Source: Larix kaempferi (Eukaryota; Streptophyta; Pinopsida; Pinales; Pinaceae). Taken from it: 64,000 nucleotides of DNA. The notes under the pieces were generated by a model. It did no database searches and was not told the origin of the DNA. It saw nothing but the letters and a program-made list of their open reading frames with translations. Positions 33,405-44,879 of the stretch are shown piece by piece. Where the stretch lies: contig BSBM01000252.1 of NCBI GenBank assembly GCA_027924585.1, positions 2,232,001 through 2,296,000 of the forward strand, given 5' to 3'. Each line of letters starts with the position of its first letter. Position 1 is the first letter of the stretch. Made by a program: the position numbers and the translations under genes.

Positions 33405-34669
33405 GTAAGCATTTGAGGAGTGACGACTAGAAGGAGGTTTTGACTCCAACTAACCAGCGAGTTGAATATAAGTCCAGTTTTACGTCTAGGCTGCTGAAGA
33501 AGAAGTGGTGTGCTATGCTCAAGCTTATTATCAGGTATGTCACCTGCGAGGGATGATTGTCTCAAACTCAGTTTTATCATCTTCGGCTCTTAATGCTTTT
33601 TAAATGGCATCCTGTGAATATGTTGTATTACTTCCTCAATAACTTGTAGAATATGGCCAGCACTTATCAGGGTAATGTGGGAGACAAGGAACAAAGTTTG
33701 TTTCATCATGGGATTATTAAGATACTCATTTCCTATCGATTGGGAGAACTGGGAGATTCTTGGGAATCGTTTCTTGCCCGTAATGATTTTGGGGAAAATG
33801 ATGAGTGGCCTCGATGGATGTCCAGAACCAGGCAAAAGCGCATTGGGACAGAACTAGATGAGCCTGTGTTAGAGTAACTTGGTCCTCAAAATGATCCAGA
33901 CCACGAGGCACTTTAGCCCGGCCAAATCCCAAATGATGGTGGCCCTAAGGTCAAGTCTGAGATAAACCCTGTAATACCCTTTGATGACCCTCGACCCCAA
34001 ATGAGTCAACCCGTGACTATTCCTCCCTGTTCAAATGACGCCTTGCTACATCAACAACCAAACATCAGTCACAAACCAACCGATCAAGAAGTTAGTAAAG
34101 TGTTGAGTGATCAGGCAATTCGCTGAACCACTCGTAGCATGGTTGCCGCACTCTTTGCGAATAGGGATTTTGTTGCAAGAGATACCCCCGTGGTTGAACT
34201 GAGCAATTCTACCGAGTCTCGGCCAAATCAAACCCCAATTGGTCCTATGATCCTAGACCTCAAGTATGTATCAGTTTCTGAACATGAGGGCGTGAGTGTT
34301 CAATGATCAAACCCAATGCCCAACGTGGAGCAAGAAGTTAATCAGGAGCTACTTCCAGGGCTGGGAAATGTAGAAGAGCCAAACTTGGAACTAGCACAAC
34401 AACCTATTCAAATACCCTTTGCTCAAGTTATATCGTCTTTGGAAACCGATCTAAAGGAATCTCAAGTTGTTAATGCCTTCACCATGGAAGATATTGCCAT
34501 CTTGAAAGCCGAATCGACTGCCTGGGTTGTTAAATGGAATCTCTTAAAGGAAAAGAAGCTCAGGTATAAATATTATGGTAAGAACCTCCTGTCAAAGAAT
34601 AAAAAATTAGTCAAACAAAACAGAATTGCAAAAATGAGGGCCGTGAGGTTTAACGCCAAGATGAACTAA
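33405..34669 (+). pseudogene. ORF copy 1, C-terminal part (unknown SLFHHGIIK family)
   Basis: The frame of 12772-13192 resumes here exactly in phase. It is broken by stops at 33428-33430 (TAG), 33554-33556 (TGA), 33647-33649 (TAG), 33875-33877 (TAA) and three later ones, yet without a frameshift up to the final stop at 34667-34669. Readable parts are YVTCEG, YHLRLL, LLYYFLNNL-like, GDKEQSLFHHGIIKILI, a Pro/Asn-rich hinge with an N-x-P repeat feel, and a basic helical end (WNLLKEKKLRYKYYGKNLL). Copy 2 on the minus strand has YVTCEGRYS, YHLRFLQH and SQSLFHHGIIKLIITTVL at the corresponding places. The total frame would be about 539 codons from ATG 12841. Function unknown. Confidence 0.6.
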
Positions 34670-34851
34670 GCTAGGAGATTTGTTTCGGTCTGAGTCTCTA
34701 TTGAATCATCTCCAAAACCTTGGTGATTTGAAAGATAGAATTCATTTTTTGGTTTTATGGTTTTTCTTGAATATACAGGTGATACAAAATTTGGTTATTA
34801 CAGGTTAGTAGACACATTCAGATTTTAACTTAAATACAGAGTGTTTTATAA

Positions 34852-34885
34852 GGATACCTGCAGAATTAAATTTCTGCAGGCATCC
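34852..34885. repeat. Hairpin with 14-bp stem
   Basis: GGATACCTGCAGAA at 34852-34865 pairs with TTCTGCAGGCATCC at 34872-34885 (one mismatch) around a TTAAAT loop, 180 bp after the end of ORF copy 1. Confidence 0.6.
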
Positions 34886-37379
34886 TATTTATTATGCATT
34901 CGTATTTATCTTTCGTTTATATTGTACACAATTTGTTAACTGATTTGGTTTGTGAATTCCAGGTGTCATTGAATATATGAACTAGAAGCTGGTACTATTG
35001 CTGCATTTTTGGAGTTCGTTTCGCTGATGATTACCTGTCCGAGATGCTATGAACGTACAACTATTTCCTTTACATTGTTGGCATCACATTTCCAATTTTG
35101 TACATCGACAGTTGATGAGATGATTAATGCAAAGATATCTCGTGCCCAGGAATAATGATACTGGATTTTATCCAGTAAGTTATTAGTCATATGTTGTGTC
35201 ATTCAATTCCAAGTGTCACTACATGGCATGCATTAGAATTATAACATAAATGAAGTCAAGTGATATTTCTTTGATTGTATATTCGGATAGGGATTTACGA
35301 GGTTCCATGAAGATAGGACTGTTAGGTTATCAGGAGTTTGATGTTTTCTATATAAACAATTTCAAAACTTGGAACAAGGGTTCAATTTCTAACACTTGGG
35401 AGAGCCGATATTATACAACATCATAGTATTCTGTTTACTTAGATTTTCTCTGAACTTCTTCTGAAGAATATCAAGTGTGCCAGTGTTACACCAAAATGTC
35501 GTCACCCTTGTGCAAGTGTCACAAGTGTCGTAAGTGTTGCAAGTGTCGTCGTCATGACCTAGTGTCATCATCATGACCGTTGCAAGTACCGTCATTATGA
35601 CCAAGTGTTGTCATCATGACCGTTGTGATAATGTCGTCATATTGACCATTGTGTAAACTCTTTGCTATGTTACCTAAACCCATTTTAGAGTAAAAATATA
35701 TCCCTGAAGTTTCCTATGAGTGGAGGGCTTAACTGACCTACTTTTCAAGGTCGTTGCAGTCTGCCCTTGTGCAACATGCGACGTCGCAGGTTGTCCTAAT
35801 GCAACATGTGACGAAGTCAGTTATTTGGATAAAAGAGTATCTTCGAGCCCATTCTCGAAGATGAGTGATGTGGAGGCCTATCCCTAGGCTCTAGGTGAGG
35901 TGGAATTTAGGTTCCTAACCTTATGAAAAGATCCCTTAACCATCTCCCCTTAATCCTCAACCTACCCTGTCTCTTTAGCCCTATATTAACACCCACTCTC
36001 TCCATGGGAAGGGGGAAGGTCTATGGTACCCTTATGCTAATAGGATCCATACTGGTGATTGCGAGGCTTGTACCATCTTGGAGGCTTGGCTTGGACATGT
36101 TGGATGGAGGATGCGATGTTGAGGATTTGGTTGTATCTTTCTCCTTTCTATGTAATTCCCATTTGTATATAGTTAATATAATCTCTTTCCATAAATTGTT
36201 GTCTCATTGATGATGATGTTTAGAGTTTTCTTCCTTAACTGTTAACTTAGATCAATCATATGAAATGCATGATTTCACTGTTTTTTAGTATCTATATGTT
36301 CAACAGGGTCTTGCAGCTGGAGATCTGACGACGCTGGAGCATTGGATCGACAAAGAGCAAAGGGATCTGTAAATTTGAGGTAAGCTATCTATCCACTAGT
36401 TTGCACTTCTATTGATCTAGGAAAGCAGATCCATATTCTATTTTATTTGTTCTAGATTCACTTGATCTAGGGAGATCCGGCTCACGTTTGCTCGAGTGGA
36501 TTGTCCGTTAACAGCTAGAATACTAAAACTTTAGCTAAGTTTTGGATATCTATATTGTGTGGTTTCTCTCTCTTTTGTTATTTTAATATTCATATATAAA
36601 TATATTCATATTATATGTGGAATTCTTTACAGGAAATTCGAATGCTTATACTCATTTGAAGCATAAGTGATTTATCCTCATATTGATGTTAAGGAACTTT
36701 TTCATGATGTTAATGGTTTGTGAATCAATTGTTGTAAATATCTGACTTGCAGGTTGAATTTGCTTCAATTGCAAATTAGTATTGATTATATTTTCATGTT
36801 TTAGAATGATATATCTTGTTAGTTAACTTTGGCTCTAGTTTGGAATTAATGTATAAAATTGCTTACAATAGATTTGTTTAATCCATTGTGAGGTAATTCA
36901 AATTCACTTTTATAGTTGGGTATTTTTTTCTTACTGATCTGTAACTAGTGAATGCTTTCCTTGTTTCAAACTTCTAGTCAAATAAATTAATCTGTGCTCT
37001 TGGCTGAGATAGGAAGCTAACATTCTAGATAGATTACTAGAAGTTACCTCATCATAGGATAACATTAGGAGCTACTAAGTTTTTTTTGGTTTTTTTTTAG
37101 TGTTAGTTAGTCGTTAGGATTATATAATTGTTAGCTTAAATTTTCTTGGTTTGTCAACAGGTAGTATTAAACTAAGATACACTCACTTCAAGAGACTCTC
37201 TATCTTTGAGAGCACCACACATAGGCAACAGGGCCTAAAATCGTGTGAAAAACAGTTACTCCAAATGCATATAAGACTACACTAAGTCGAGTGTGTGGAC
37301 TATTTTTCTCTAAGTTGGCCTAAGACAGTTCTTCTGGCGAACAAATGGAGCTAGAAGGAGGGCCTGAACTAAAAGATTA
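34886..37379. other. Non-coding stretch; possible leader of the gag-protease remnant
   Basis: No gene is supported. At 35475-35650 GTGTCGTCATCATGACC-like units recur. TTCAACA at about 36299-36305 followed by a TGACGACGCTGGAG-like phrase could be an LTR end with a worn PBS of the TGGCGAC...GCTGGGG type. A GAGGTAAGCT at about 36376 and an acceptor-like TGTCAACAG at about 37152 would bracket a leader intron. All of this is tentative. Confidence 0.3.
35475..35650 (+). repeat. Degenerate GTGTCGTCATCATGACC repeats
   Basis: Six or more imperfect copies of AAGTGTCGTCATCATGACC, each with an internal GTCATCATGAC dyad, spaced 17-35 bp. Related AAGTGTCGTCA phrases occur in the LTRs of the tandem array (about 42694, 50850, 59050). 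Confidence 0.6.
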
Positions 37380-39884
37380 ATGGATGAACAATCACATACT
37401 ACTCCCAGAACTTGTCAAACTACTACCCTTCTCAACGATCTTGAACTGGTATCTAGTCCTACCCCTACATCACAAATTGACTCTACAACTACACCTCTTG
37501 TGAATACTATTAGGGCTGCCATACTGCGTAATACTAATTACCCTGGAAGACATACAAGAAGTCCTAGAAGAATCATGATGTATTTTGACTAGAGGCTATT
37601 CTCGCCAGATAGGCATTCCCTTGATCAATTTCGGTATACCTAGGAGACCCCATAATTCAACCCAAACGATTGACGAACCAAGTGGCGAAGAACCTGTTCA
37701 TTTCCTAGTAGGATTGCCTGATTACCATCTTAGTGGTTTTCTCAAAGGAGAAATAAACACGAATACTTCTAGACAACTCCCAACTTTTGGTGGTTTTGAC
37801 AAACCCCCTTCACCCCCTGATTCACACCTGATACCCCACATGACCATAACAGCCAATCTTCATCAGATTCTGAATTTGATCAGGAAATGGGTGACCAAGA
37901 TGGAGGGGATCAAAACAACAACAAAACCTGGTTACAACGAGGTGCTGTTGCTATACTTGGAGTACAACATAACTTGGAAAAACACCCTAATAAACGTTTA
38001 CTGAAATTTGATCCTCTCAACAAAGAGCTTGCAGAAAACCATATCTATAAGTTCATCCTCACTATGGAGACCATGAATGTTCAGCAAGAGGATGTCGTAT
38101 GCCACTTGTTTCCTTTAAATTTAGAAGGAAAAGCTGCAAGTTGGTACTTCTCCCTGACCCAAGGATCCATAACAAGCTGGGATGATTTCAGTCAAGCTTT
38201 CATAAAACAATTTGGAGAGGATAAGACACCTACAATATTAGCACTTGAACTGGCCAGAATTAGGATAGAAAACAAGGAACGCATGAAATATTTTAACCAA
38301 CAATTCCTCACCTTGTTGAACAGAATACCAACAACTTCTCAACCGCTAGAGGATATTATAATTGAGAATTTTTCCTTTGCCTTGCCGAAATATCTTCGCA
38401 TGTTTGTAAAGCAAGTTGGAAAAACCACTTTGGTTGAAACTTTCGAAGAAGCAATCAAGGTTGAAAAAAATTCCATGACTTTCAAACCAAAGAATAGCTG
38501 TAAATTCAACAACCCCATGCACAAAAGAAGCGAAGCTACACCAAGAACTAATACAGATAAGAAAGATACCTCTACCTTCAATATGGAAAAATTACAACAA
38601 GCAGTTAGGTCCCTGACGAATGAAGTGGTAATGTTAAAAAGAAACAATGGAGAAGGAACCTTGAATAGAGGAAATTTTAAGGCTCCATATTGACCGTATA
38701 CACCACCCAATGCGCGAAAAAATGCTCCCCCTAACGTTTCGACCAATGAGGAAATCTTCAATACGATTAGGGTTGTTTATGCTTTACCTGAAACCTCATC
38801 TGACCATGAGTTAGAAGAACATCAGGAACATGAACAACTTGAACTTGAAGAGGAAAATTCTGAAGATCCCCTCCCATTCAACTGTCATTTCTGGGACAGC
38901 TCAGTAAGTCAAGATGAGTGTCATGACAACTCTATTTTCGTCAATCAACATACTCATAATACTAGGAGTACATGTCCTGTCATCTCTCAACCATCACCCA
39001 CTCCTAGGAACAGTACACAGCTTACAAATCAGCATTTCACAATTCAAGACAAATACCTCCAATATGACATCATAGATGATCTTAAAAAACAAAGAGCAGA
39101 CATAAGCATGTTTGACTTGTTAAAAAATTATCTTATTCCAGGAGGGTCAATATTTGCAAACCTGCTATCTCCATCTAATATCAATAACATAAGAAATCAG
39201 CCTTCGACATCTGCAGCTAATAATTCTGATCCCACCACTAGTAAAGGGGTGGCAAGTTTCAATAATGACAATAAGATAGCTACTGATAGGGATACGCTGA
39301 TAGGAAAGAATTCCAAGTCCACAACTCCCCCTTTCCTACTGACATTTGAAATATTTAACCGGAATGTCCATAACTGCATGGTCGATTTCGGGGCATCATC
39401 AAATGTTATGCCTTATTCGGTATGCAAGAAATTGAATGCTGACATTGTTCCTTTTCAAGCTTAGATCAACCAACTTGACTTCTCTAAGGTGAAAATTCTA
39501 GGGGAGCTGAAAGGAGTAATGATTAGGATGGATAAAAATCCACAAATTTTTCAACTTATTGACATTGTAGTGGAAGACATACCAGATGTGTATGGTCTGT
39601 TTCTAAGCCGTGACTGGTCTCAATCTTTAAAGAGCTATTTTTCGACCGATTGGTTACATATATGGCTACCTAAGAATGGGCGACCTAATCAGATCAGAAT
39701 TGACAGGGAAAGATACATGAAACATACAGTGACTGAGATTGATTCACCTAACGAACCGGTTATTTTTAGCGACTCAATTCTAGGAAACTTTGGTTTTGAT
39801 TCTGATTTAGGCACTTTTCATGCACATAAATCAGCATTTGTTGATTCTGTAAATAAATCTGAAATTTTACATTGTGATTTCTAG
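37380..39884 (+). pseudogene. Gag-protease polyprotein remnant without pol (Ty3/gypsy)
   Basis: The opening part 37380-37592 is shifted relative to 37585-about 37850, and then the frame returns to the original one and stays open to 39884 apart from TGA 38691-38693 and TAG 39462-39464. Residues from 37887 on form a Retrotrans_gag capsid domain: KAASWYFSLTQGSITSWDDF, AFIKQFGED, YFNQQFLTLLNRIP. The middle is acidic and Ser/Asn-rich. The end is a retroviral-type protease: NVHNCMVDFGASSNVMPYSV, where the usual D-S-G has become D-F-G, then DIPDVYGLFLSRDWS and QIRIDRERYMKHT. No reverse transcriptase follows; two bases after the last stop an LTR-like sequence begins. This looks like a non-autonomous gag-protease element or a deletion product. 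Confidence 0.8.
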
Positions 39885-39885
39885 G

Positions 39886-40306
39886 TGTTAGGAACCTATG
39901 TCAACCCTTCTCTTTACTATGTTAGTATATTGTTGTTGGACGCATATGCTTTGTAAGTCATCCCGTAGTATTTGTTGATCCGTAGTTTATATTAGCCCAT
40001 AGTATTGACCCATAGTATTGGACGCATATGCTTTGTAAGTCGTCCTGTAGTATTATATGTCCCATGGTTTTGACTCATAGTATTGGGCATAGACTTAGTA
40101 TATAAGTGTGTGTTGAGGTCATTGAAGGCACCGTGAAGTTAATTGTATTGAGCTTGCTCAAAGGAGGTTGCCCCCTCGAAGTGGCCCTTGATCAATATAA
40201 AAGTGATTATGTTCTATTATTTCTGATATCTCGTGTATTTGCATTAACTAATTATTGCAGGTTCATCATGTTTGTGTCAGAAATTGTTACTAAGGCTAGG
40301 GTAACA
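39886..40306 (+). mobile_element. LTR-like fragment, related to inverted copy 1046-1430
   Basis: Starts TGTTAGGAACC, ends GGGTAACA. GACGCATATGCTTTGTAAGTC-like phrases occur at about 39938 and 40020. It begins 2 bp after the gag-protease stop codon and could therefore be that element's 3' LTR, but no clear polypurine tract precedes it and no matching 5' copy is seen upstream. Confidence 0.55.
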
Positions 40307-40925
40307 AGCCAACACAATCTCAAGAGTAAAACTCAATTCAAACTAGGGTTTTGTTTTATATGTTTTTGGTCATAAACTTCAAGAGCATAAAGGGAATACA
40401 TTCAGCAGATAAGCAACAACTAAATCATACACATATATCGATAAAGATGCATATATATCACAAGAATCCAACAAAAGACTGTAATGAAGTTCACACATAA
40501 AGGACAAGCACCACTGGAAATTACACATCAACCAGCAATGAATTTGTCATTCATGAAACTAAATAAGTTCAAACATGAAGCCAACACAGATCAAATGAAG
40601 GGGAAAGAGTCATAGTTTCATAGTTTCATCAGTAAATGTATATAAGAGTTACAGTACCTATCACTGAATAAGTCTGAAAGTACAAGTAGCTAGCAGACCT
40701 CCTGATGCTCTCCAAAAATCAGAACCCTTACAATGTTTTTCTTCTCCTTCTAAATAGTTTCTCTTCCAAAAAGCAGTTAGGTTTTTCCTCCTAACTCTCC
40801 ATCGAATTAGTAGGTCAGATAAAGTAAAATTTACATTTTTACAAAATTACAAGTCTGCTAAAAATAGCAAATTCTTTAACTAAAACAAAATGTTTGTCTA
40901 AAATAACTCCTAACTAATAACTGCC
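40307..40925. other. Stretch without gene
   Basis: A/T-rich, no motif. On the minus strand it is the region after the stop codon of ORF copy 2. Confidence 0.4.
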
Positions 40926-41705
40926 TCATATCTCCTTCGCTGCCTCCACAAGAAGAGATATACCATCTGGACTTGAGGACCTTCTCTTTATTGTTTTATG
41001 CTTCTTTTCCAGCTCAGCTATCTTTTTCTGAAGGTGTTCATTTTCCTGTTGTAGAGTTTCAACTGTCTTTTCCAGCTCTGAACAGTGCTTGTCAGAAGCC
41101 CTTTTTCTTCTGAGTGCTTCCTTTGCATCAACCACTAATTCCTGAAAATTATCATGAACATCTTGAAGATCCTCTCTTAATCTTCTATTTTCCATCATTA
41201 AACCATCATTAACTTCCTGCATGTAATTCATTTGGTGCTTGTATTGTTTGACAGTCTTCTGTAGATCTTCCCTGTCAGAATTAACCATTTTCTCCATTGC
41301 AGAATCTTGCTCTTCATTAGGCTTCCAAGGGATATCAAATTTCTTAAAAATTTCTGTTTCTTCTGTCAACATTTTCTCAGAAGTGTTTTCAATGATGAGC
41401 TTTGGGTTTTCATCTTCTGCTACTTTCACTGAATTAATTTCCTCTTCTTTACATGGCTCCATTTTATCTATCTTTGGTTGGTCATCCTCCATGGCTTCTT
41501 CATCTATGATGGTCACTTTATCTGAGTTCAATTTAGGGTTTAAAAACTTTTTCATGTTTAACCTCAGCTTATTTTTCGACCTAGTTTTAGGTATCCAGAA
41601 TGTAGCTGCCTCTCCCATCATCTTCAGTTTTCTGCCTTGGTACCGAACAGAAGCTAATTCCACCACTTCTAGCTTATTTATTTTCTTGTTAGGTTTCATG
41701 GATGT
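40926..41705 (-). pseudogene. ORF copy 2, C-terminal part with coiled coil, cut by the tandem array
   Basis: Reading the minus strand from the array boundary, the frame continues ORF copy 2 exactly in phase (MKPNKKINKLEVVEL..., YQGRKLKMM, WIPKTRSKNK) to the stop at 40926-40928. The last 110 residues, from REDLQKTVKQYKHQ to ELEKKHKTIKRR, show strong heptad spacing of Leu/Val/Ile with many Glu, Lys and Gln, a typical coiled coil, so the protein probably oligomerises. An acidic segment (EEAMEDDQPKIDKMEP) precedes it. About 15 extra residues at the ORF start shown by the open frame come from the array LTR. The GATGT at 41701-41705 is the target-site duplication. Confidence 0.65.
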
Positions 41706-42760
41706 TGTTGTGGGGAAAATGCACCTATAGTTCAGGGGAGAAACTACCAACTTACGGTGATAAAGATAGACTTACAAGCATTCTGCAAGTATAACTAATA
41801 AATGAAGAGATTAGGGTTTAGAGATGTAGGCACCTTATTCAGAAGGTTGATCCTAGCTTTTCCTCCCTCGCTCTTCAATGCTTATCCAGTGTCGCAATGC
41901 CCAGACCTGCAAAACAACTTGATACCTTTCTCAAATACATTTGACTACATATATAAGACTGATATTAATAATAGAAGAAAACATCAGATTATAAACAAAC
42001 TGTAATCAAATCCAAGACACATTAATAGATCATATTTGGAAAGAGAAGAATGTCTGATCTTTATTAATGAATGAAAGCAAGTACATACAATTATACCTTC
42101 CTTCAAGCTTGGCACTTCACGAAACCTAGATTCAAGATCTCCTGCTTCCGTTCTCCAAGGATCCCAACCTCTAAGAAATTGTACTAGGGTTTACCAAAAC
42201 TGAAGCACAAGAGAGGGGGATGAAGGTCTCCATTCCTCCAGCATAACTTTGCAATTGGGCTTGGTCCTTTCACATGGCCCTTCTACCCTCCTTATATAAT
42301 CAATGAGGAAGAGGAAAAGAAGTTATAACCACTCAAGAGGTTTCCCAACCAACTTAACTTACTCGAATTTCGAGATTTTGACCAAAACAAGAGTGTACCC
42401 TACTCTACAGTATACAAAGTCGCGTACATATGGCAATGGGCGCTACTTTAAATGAGACAAAGTCGCGTACACACGCTACTATTATAACAGTAGAGTCGCG
42501 CTCATAGTGAAAAATGGCCAAAAACAGGCTTTTCTGCTCATTTTCAGGAGATGGTTTGGTCTGGAAAAATGTTCCTAAGGGTCATATACATCAAATGGGT
42601 CAAGAATGAGGTAATTTCAACCATTTTTAGTGTCCCAAATGACTCCTCCATCCACAATTGTCCTGTTGTGTGACTGAACTTGATCTCAAGAAGTGTCGTC
42701 ATGCGACCAAGGGAAACAAGTGTCGTCACGGACGGAGAGGTGTCATTTCAAGCTATAACA
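41706..42760 (-). repeat. Array LTR 1 (3' LTR of the left unit)
   Basis: 1055 bp; on the minus strand TGTTATAGCTTG to CCCCACAACA. Nearly identical to LTR 2 (for example GTCGTCATGC here versus GTCATCATGC there). It contains GTCGCGTAC and GGGCGCTACT phrases at about 42418-42500. Confidence 0.93.
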
Positions 42761-42774
42761 GATGCCCCCTAATG
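42761..42774 (-). other. Polypurine tract of the left unit
   Basis: CATTAGGGGGCATC on the minus strand directly before the 3' LTR. Confidence 0.8.
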
Positions 42775-44611
42775 TATGAGGTCAGAGGGAGTACGGGAAA
42801 CGATGGCCGAAATACATTATAAAAAATAAAAAAGAGTTGAATCGTGGAGGAACGGAGAAACCAAGAATCATAGGCTCAAATGAAGTACCTGAAAGAAAAG
42901 GCAAAGTCAGACAAACTTATCCATGGGGTAACTGTCCATGTTCAAATGGTGGAACATGATCTCCAAGAGGATACAATAATGATCCAAAATACTGATGCAT
43001 ATATCATGGCCACTAAAATACAAGCGTCGATCCATGAGGAACATAAGTGTAAACATAGCCACATAAATACAAGGTGGATCTATGTCAAAACTGGAGAACA
43101 TAGCCATAGAGAACAAGCTGGATCTATGTCTCATCAAGAGCCAAAAAGAGTGTGGCTCAGTCTTGCGCAACTTGGGTGATAACATAAATAAGGTGATGCT
43201 ATCGAGGATCCCAAGGTCTTCATCCAAAAACAACCCAAGGTACAAACCTATCCATGCGAATAAATGAGTTGACAGTCGAACATGGAGGGCATCGTTTGAT
43301 TACCGGTCATTGATGTATACCGTTAACAAACGCGAGGGTGTCCACCAATAATGAAAATGGAACCCAAGGTACCTAGTACATTCAAGCAAGTGCGAATAAG
43401 TGGTCTTGCCGTCGAACACTTGAAGAATCCATCGGATAGGAGACATTGATGTATTCCCATCTATCCAATAGCAAGGGAAACTGCCACTAATGACTGCAAT
43501 CCCCAAGGTACTAACCAAAACTCTAAACTTCATTCCCAGAGCACAATGATCTGAAGTCGATGGGAAGAAGTCCGTTGGAAGGGAGGCCTTAATGCATCCT
43601 CCATCATCCAACACGAGGGACACTCAAAAGGTATGAACTGATTTGGAGTAGGACTGAACACATGATGAAACATACTGACACCAAGGAATGGCTGACACAT
43701 GAGGTCAAGGCAACTGCAGAATGGCCGACACAGGTTATATCCTTGAACAGTGAGCACGACACAAGAGTGACTTAGGCAGCTTTTAACACAAAGGGACCAC
43801 GATACAAGTCTGCAATGTAGGAGACATTAACAGATTCTCCATATGATTGTAAGATTAACCAAACGGAGGAGTAAGAACTCTGAGATCAAGTTTACCCTAA
43901 GGCCAACGCTAGAACCCAACTTGTTTGATAGACTCAAAACAGGTGCTTTGTTCAAGGAGATAGTTGACTTGCTGCCATCACATTGAAAGATATTTTGACA
44001 TTCTTCCCTTCCCTTTCCTTTTTCATTTTTTAACGAGCTTGACAAAGAACTAAAGCATGCTCGACGGTATTTTCATAGTTAAGGAGTCTGAAAAACCTAG
44101 AAGAAAACTCCATACACCTATCCGTGGATTTTATATCGAGCCCGGATTGGTCTGTGCTCGGCGGTGTTTTCTTGCTTATAGAGTTGAAAAACTTAAACAG
44201 TCCTCTATACACTTATCCGTGGATTTTATATCAAGCCCGGATTGGTATGTGCTCGCTTGGTGTTTTCACATTTCGAGAGTCTGAAAACCCTAAAGACGAC
44301 TCCAAAGGTCCTTTTTCGTAAAGTTAGTCTCCTTCCCCGAAAAAGTGTAAAATGATGGAAGAAGAACTCTTCTAGCGCATACAAGAGTATACCTAGAGTA
44401 TACCTTTTCCGTAAATTATCCACCAAGGCCCGGAAAAGGGGTAATTCTATACCTAAGTGGATGTCAGTTCAGTTATTTTAACGAGCCCGAAAAGACAACT
44501 ATGCTCGGCAAACTTTTCCTATTTAAGGAGTCTGAAAAGTGCTTAAGAGAACTCCATAGGGATCTTTTCCGTAAAGGTTTAACGAGTCCGGAAAAGTAAA
44601 CTCATGACCTC
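42775..44611 (-). other. 3' non-coding part of the left unit
   Basis: Between the end of the 976-codon ORF with its repeats and the polypurine tract. Small frames on both strands have no motif. In an autonomous relative pol would lie here. Paired phrases such as ATCCGTGGATTTTATATC recur at about 44120 and 44216, and TTTTCCGTAAA phrases at about 44312, 44405 and 44564. Confidence 0.5.
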
Positions 44612-44865
44612 CTTACTGTTTTTAACGAGCTCAAAGGAGATAGGAAAATGCTCACAACTTCCTTACTGTTTTTAACGAGCTCGAAGTGAAGATGAAAGAA
44701 ATGCTCATAACCTACTTACTGTTTTTAACGAGCTCGAAGTGAAGGTAGAAGAATGCTCGTAGCCTCCTTACTATTTTTAACGAGCTCGAAGGAAAGGTGG
44801 AAGACTGCTCGTAACCTACTTACTGTTTTTAACGAGCTCGAAGTAAAAGAAGAATGCTCGAAATG
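44612..44865 (+). repeat. 52-bp tandem repeat around GTTTTTAACGAGCTCGAAG, left unit
   Basis: TACTG/TACTA starts at 44614, 44664, 44717, 44769 and 44821 (steps 50-53). Each unit holds AACGAGCTC early and a GCTC late, and looser relatives (TTTTAACGAGC) continue to the left at about 44030 and 44475. Confidence 0.88.
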
Positions 44866-44879
44866 GGAGGAAACGAGTG

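Noticed and set aside
42880-43623. Frames of about 100 codons in the 3' part of the array unit (both strands)
   Set aside because: They overlap on opposite strands, have no motif, and are copied only because the whole unit is duplicated.
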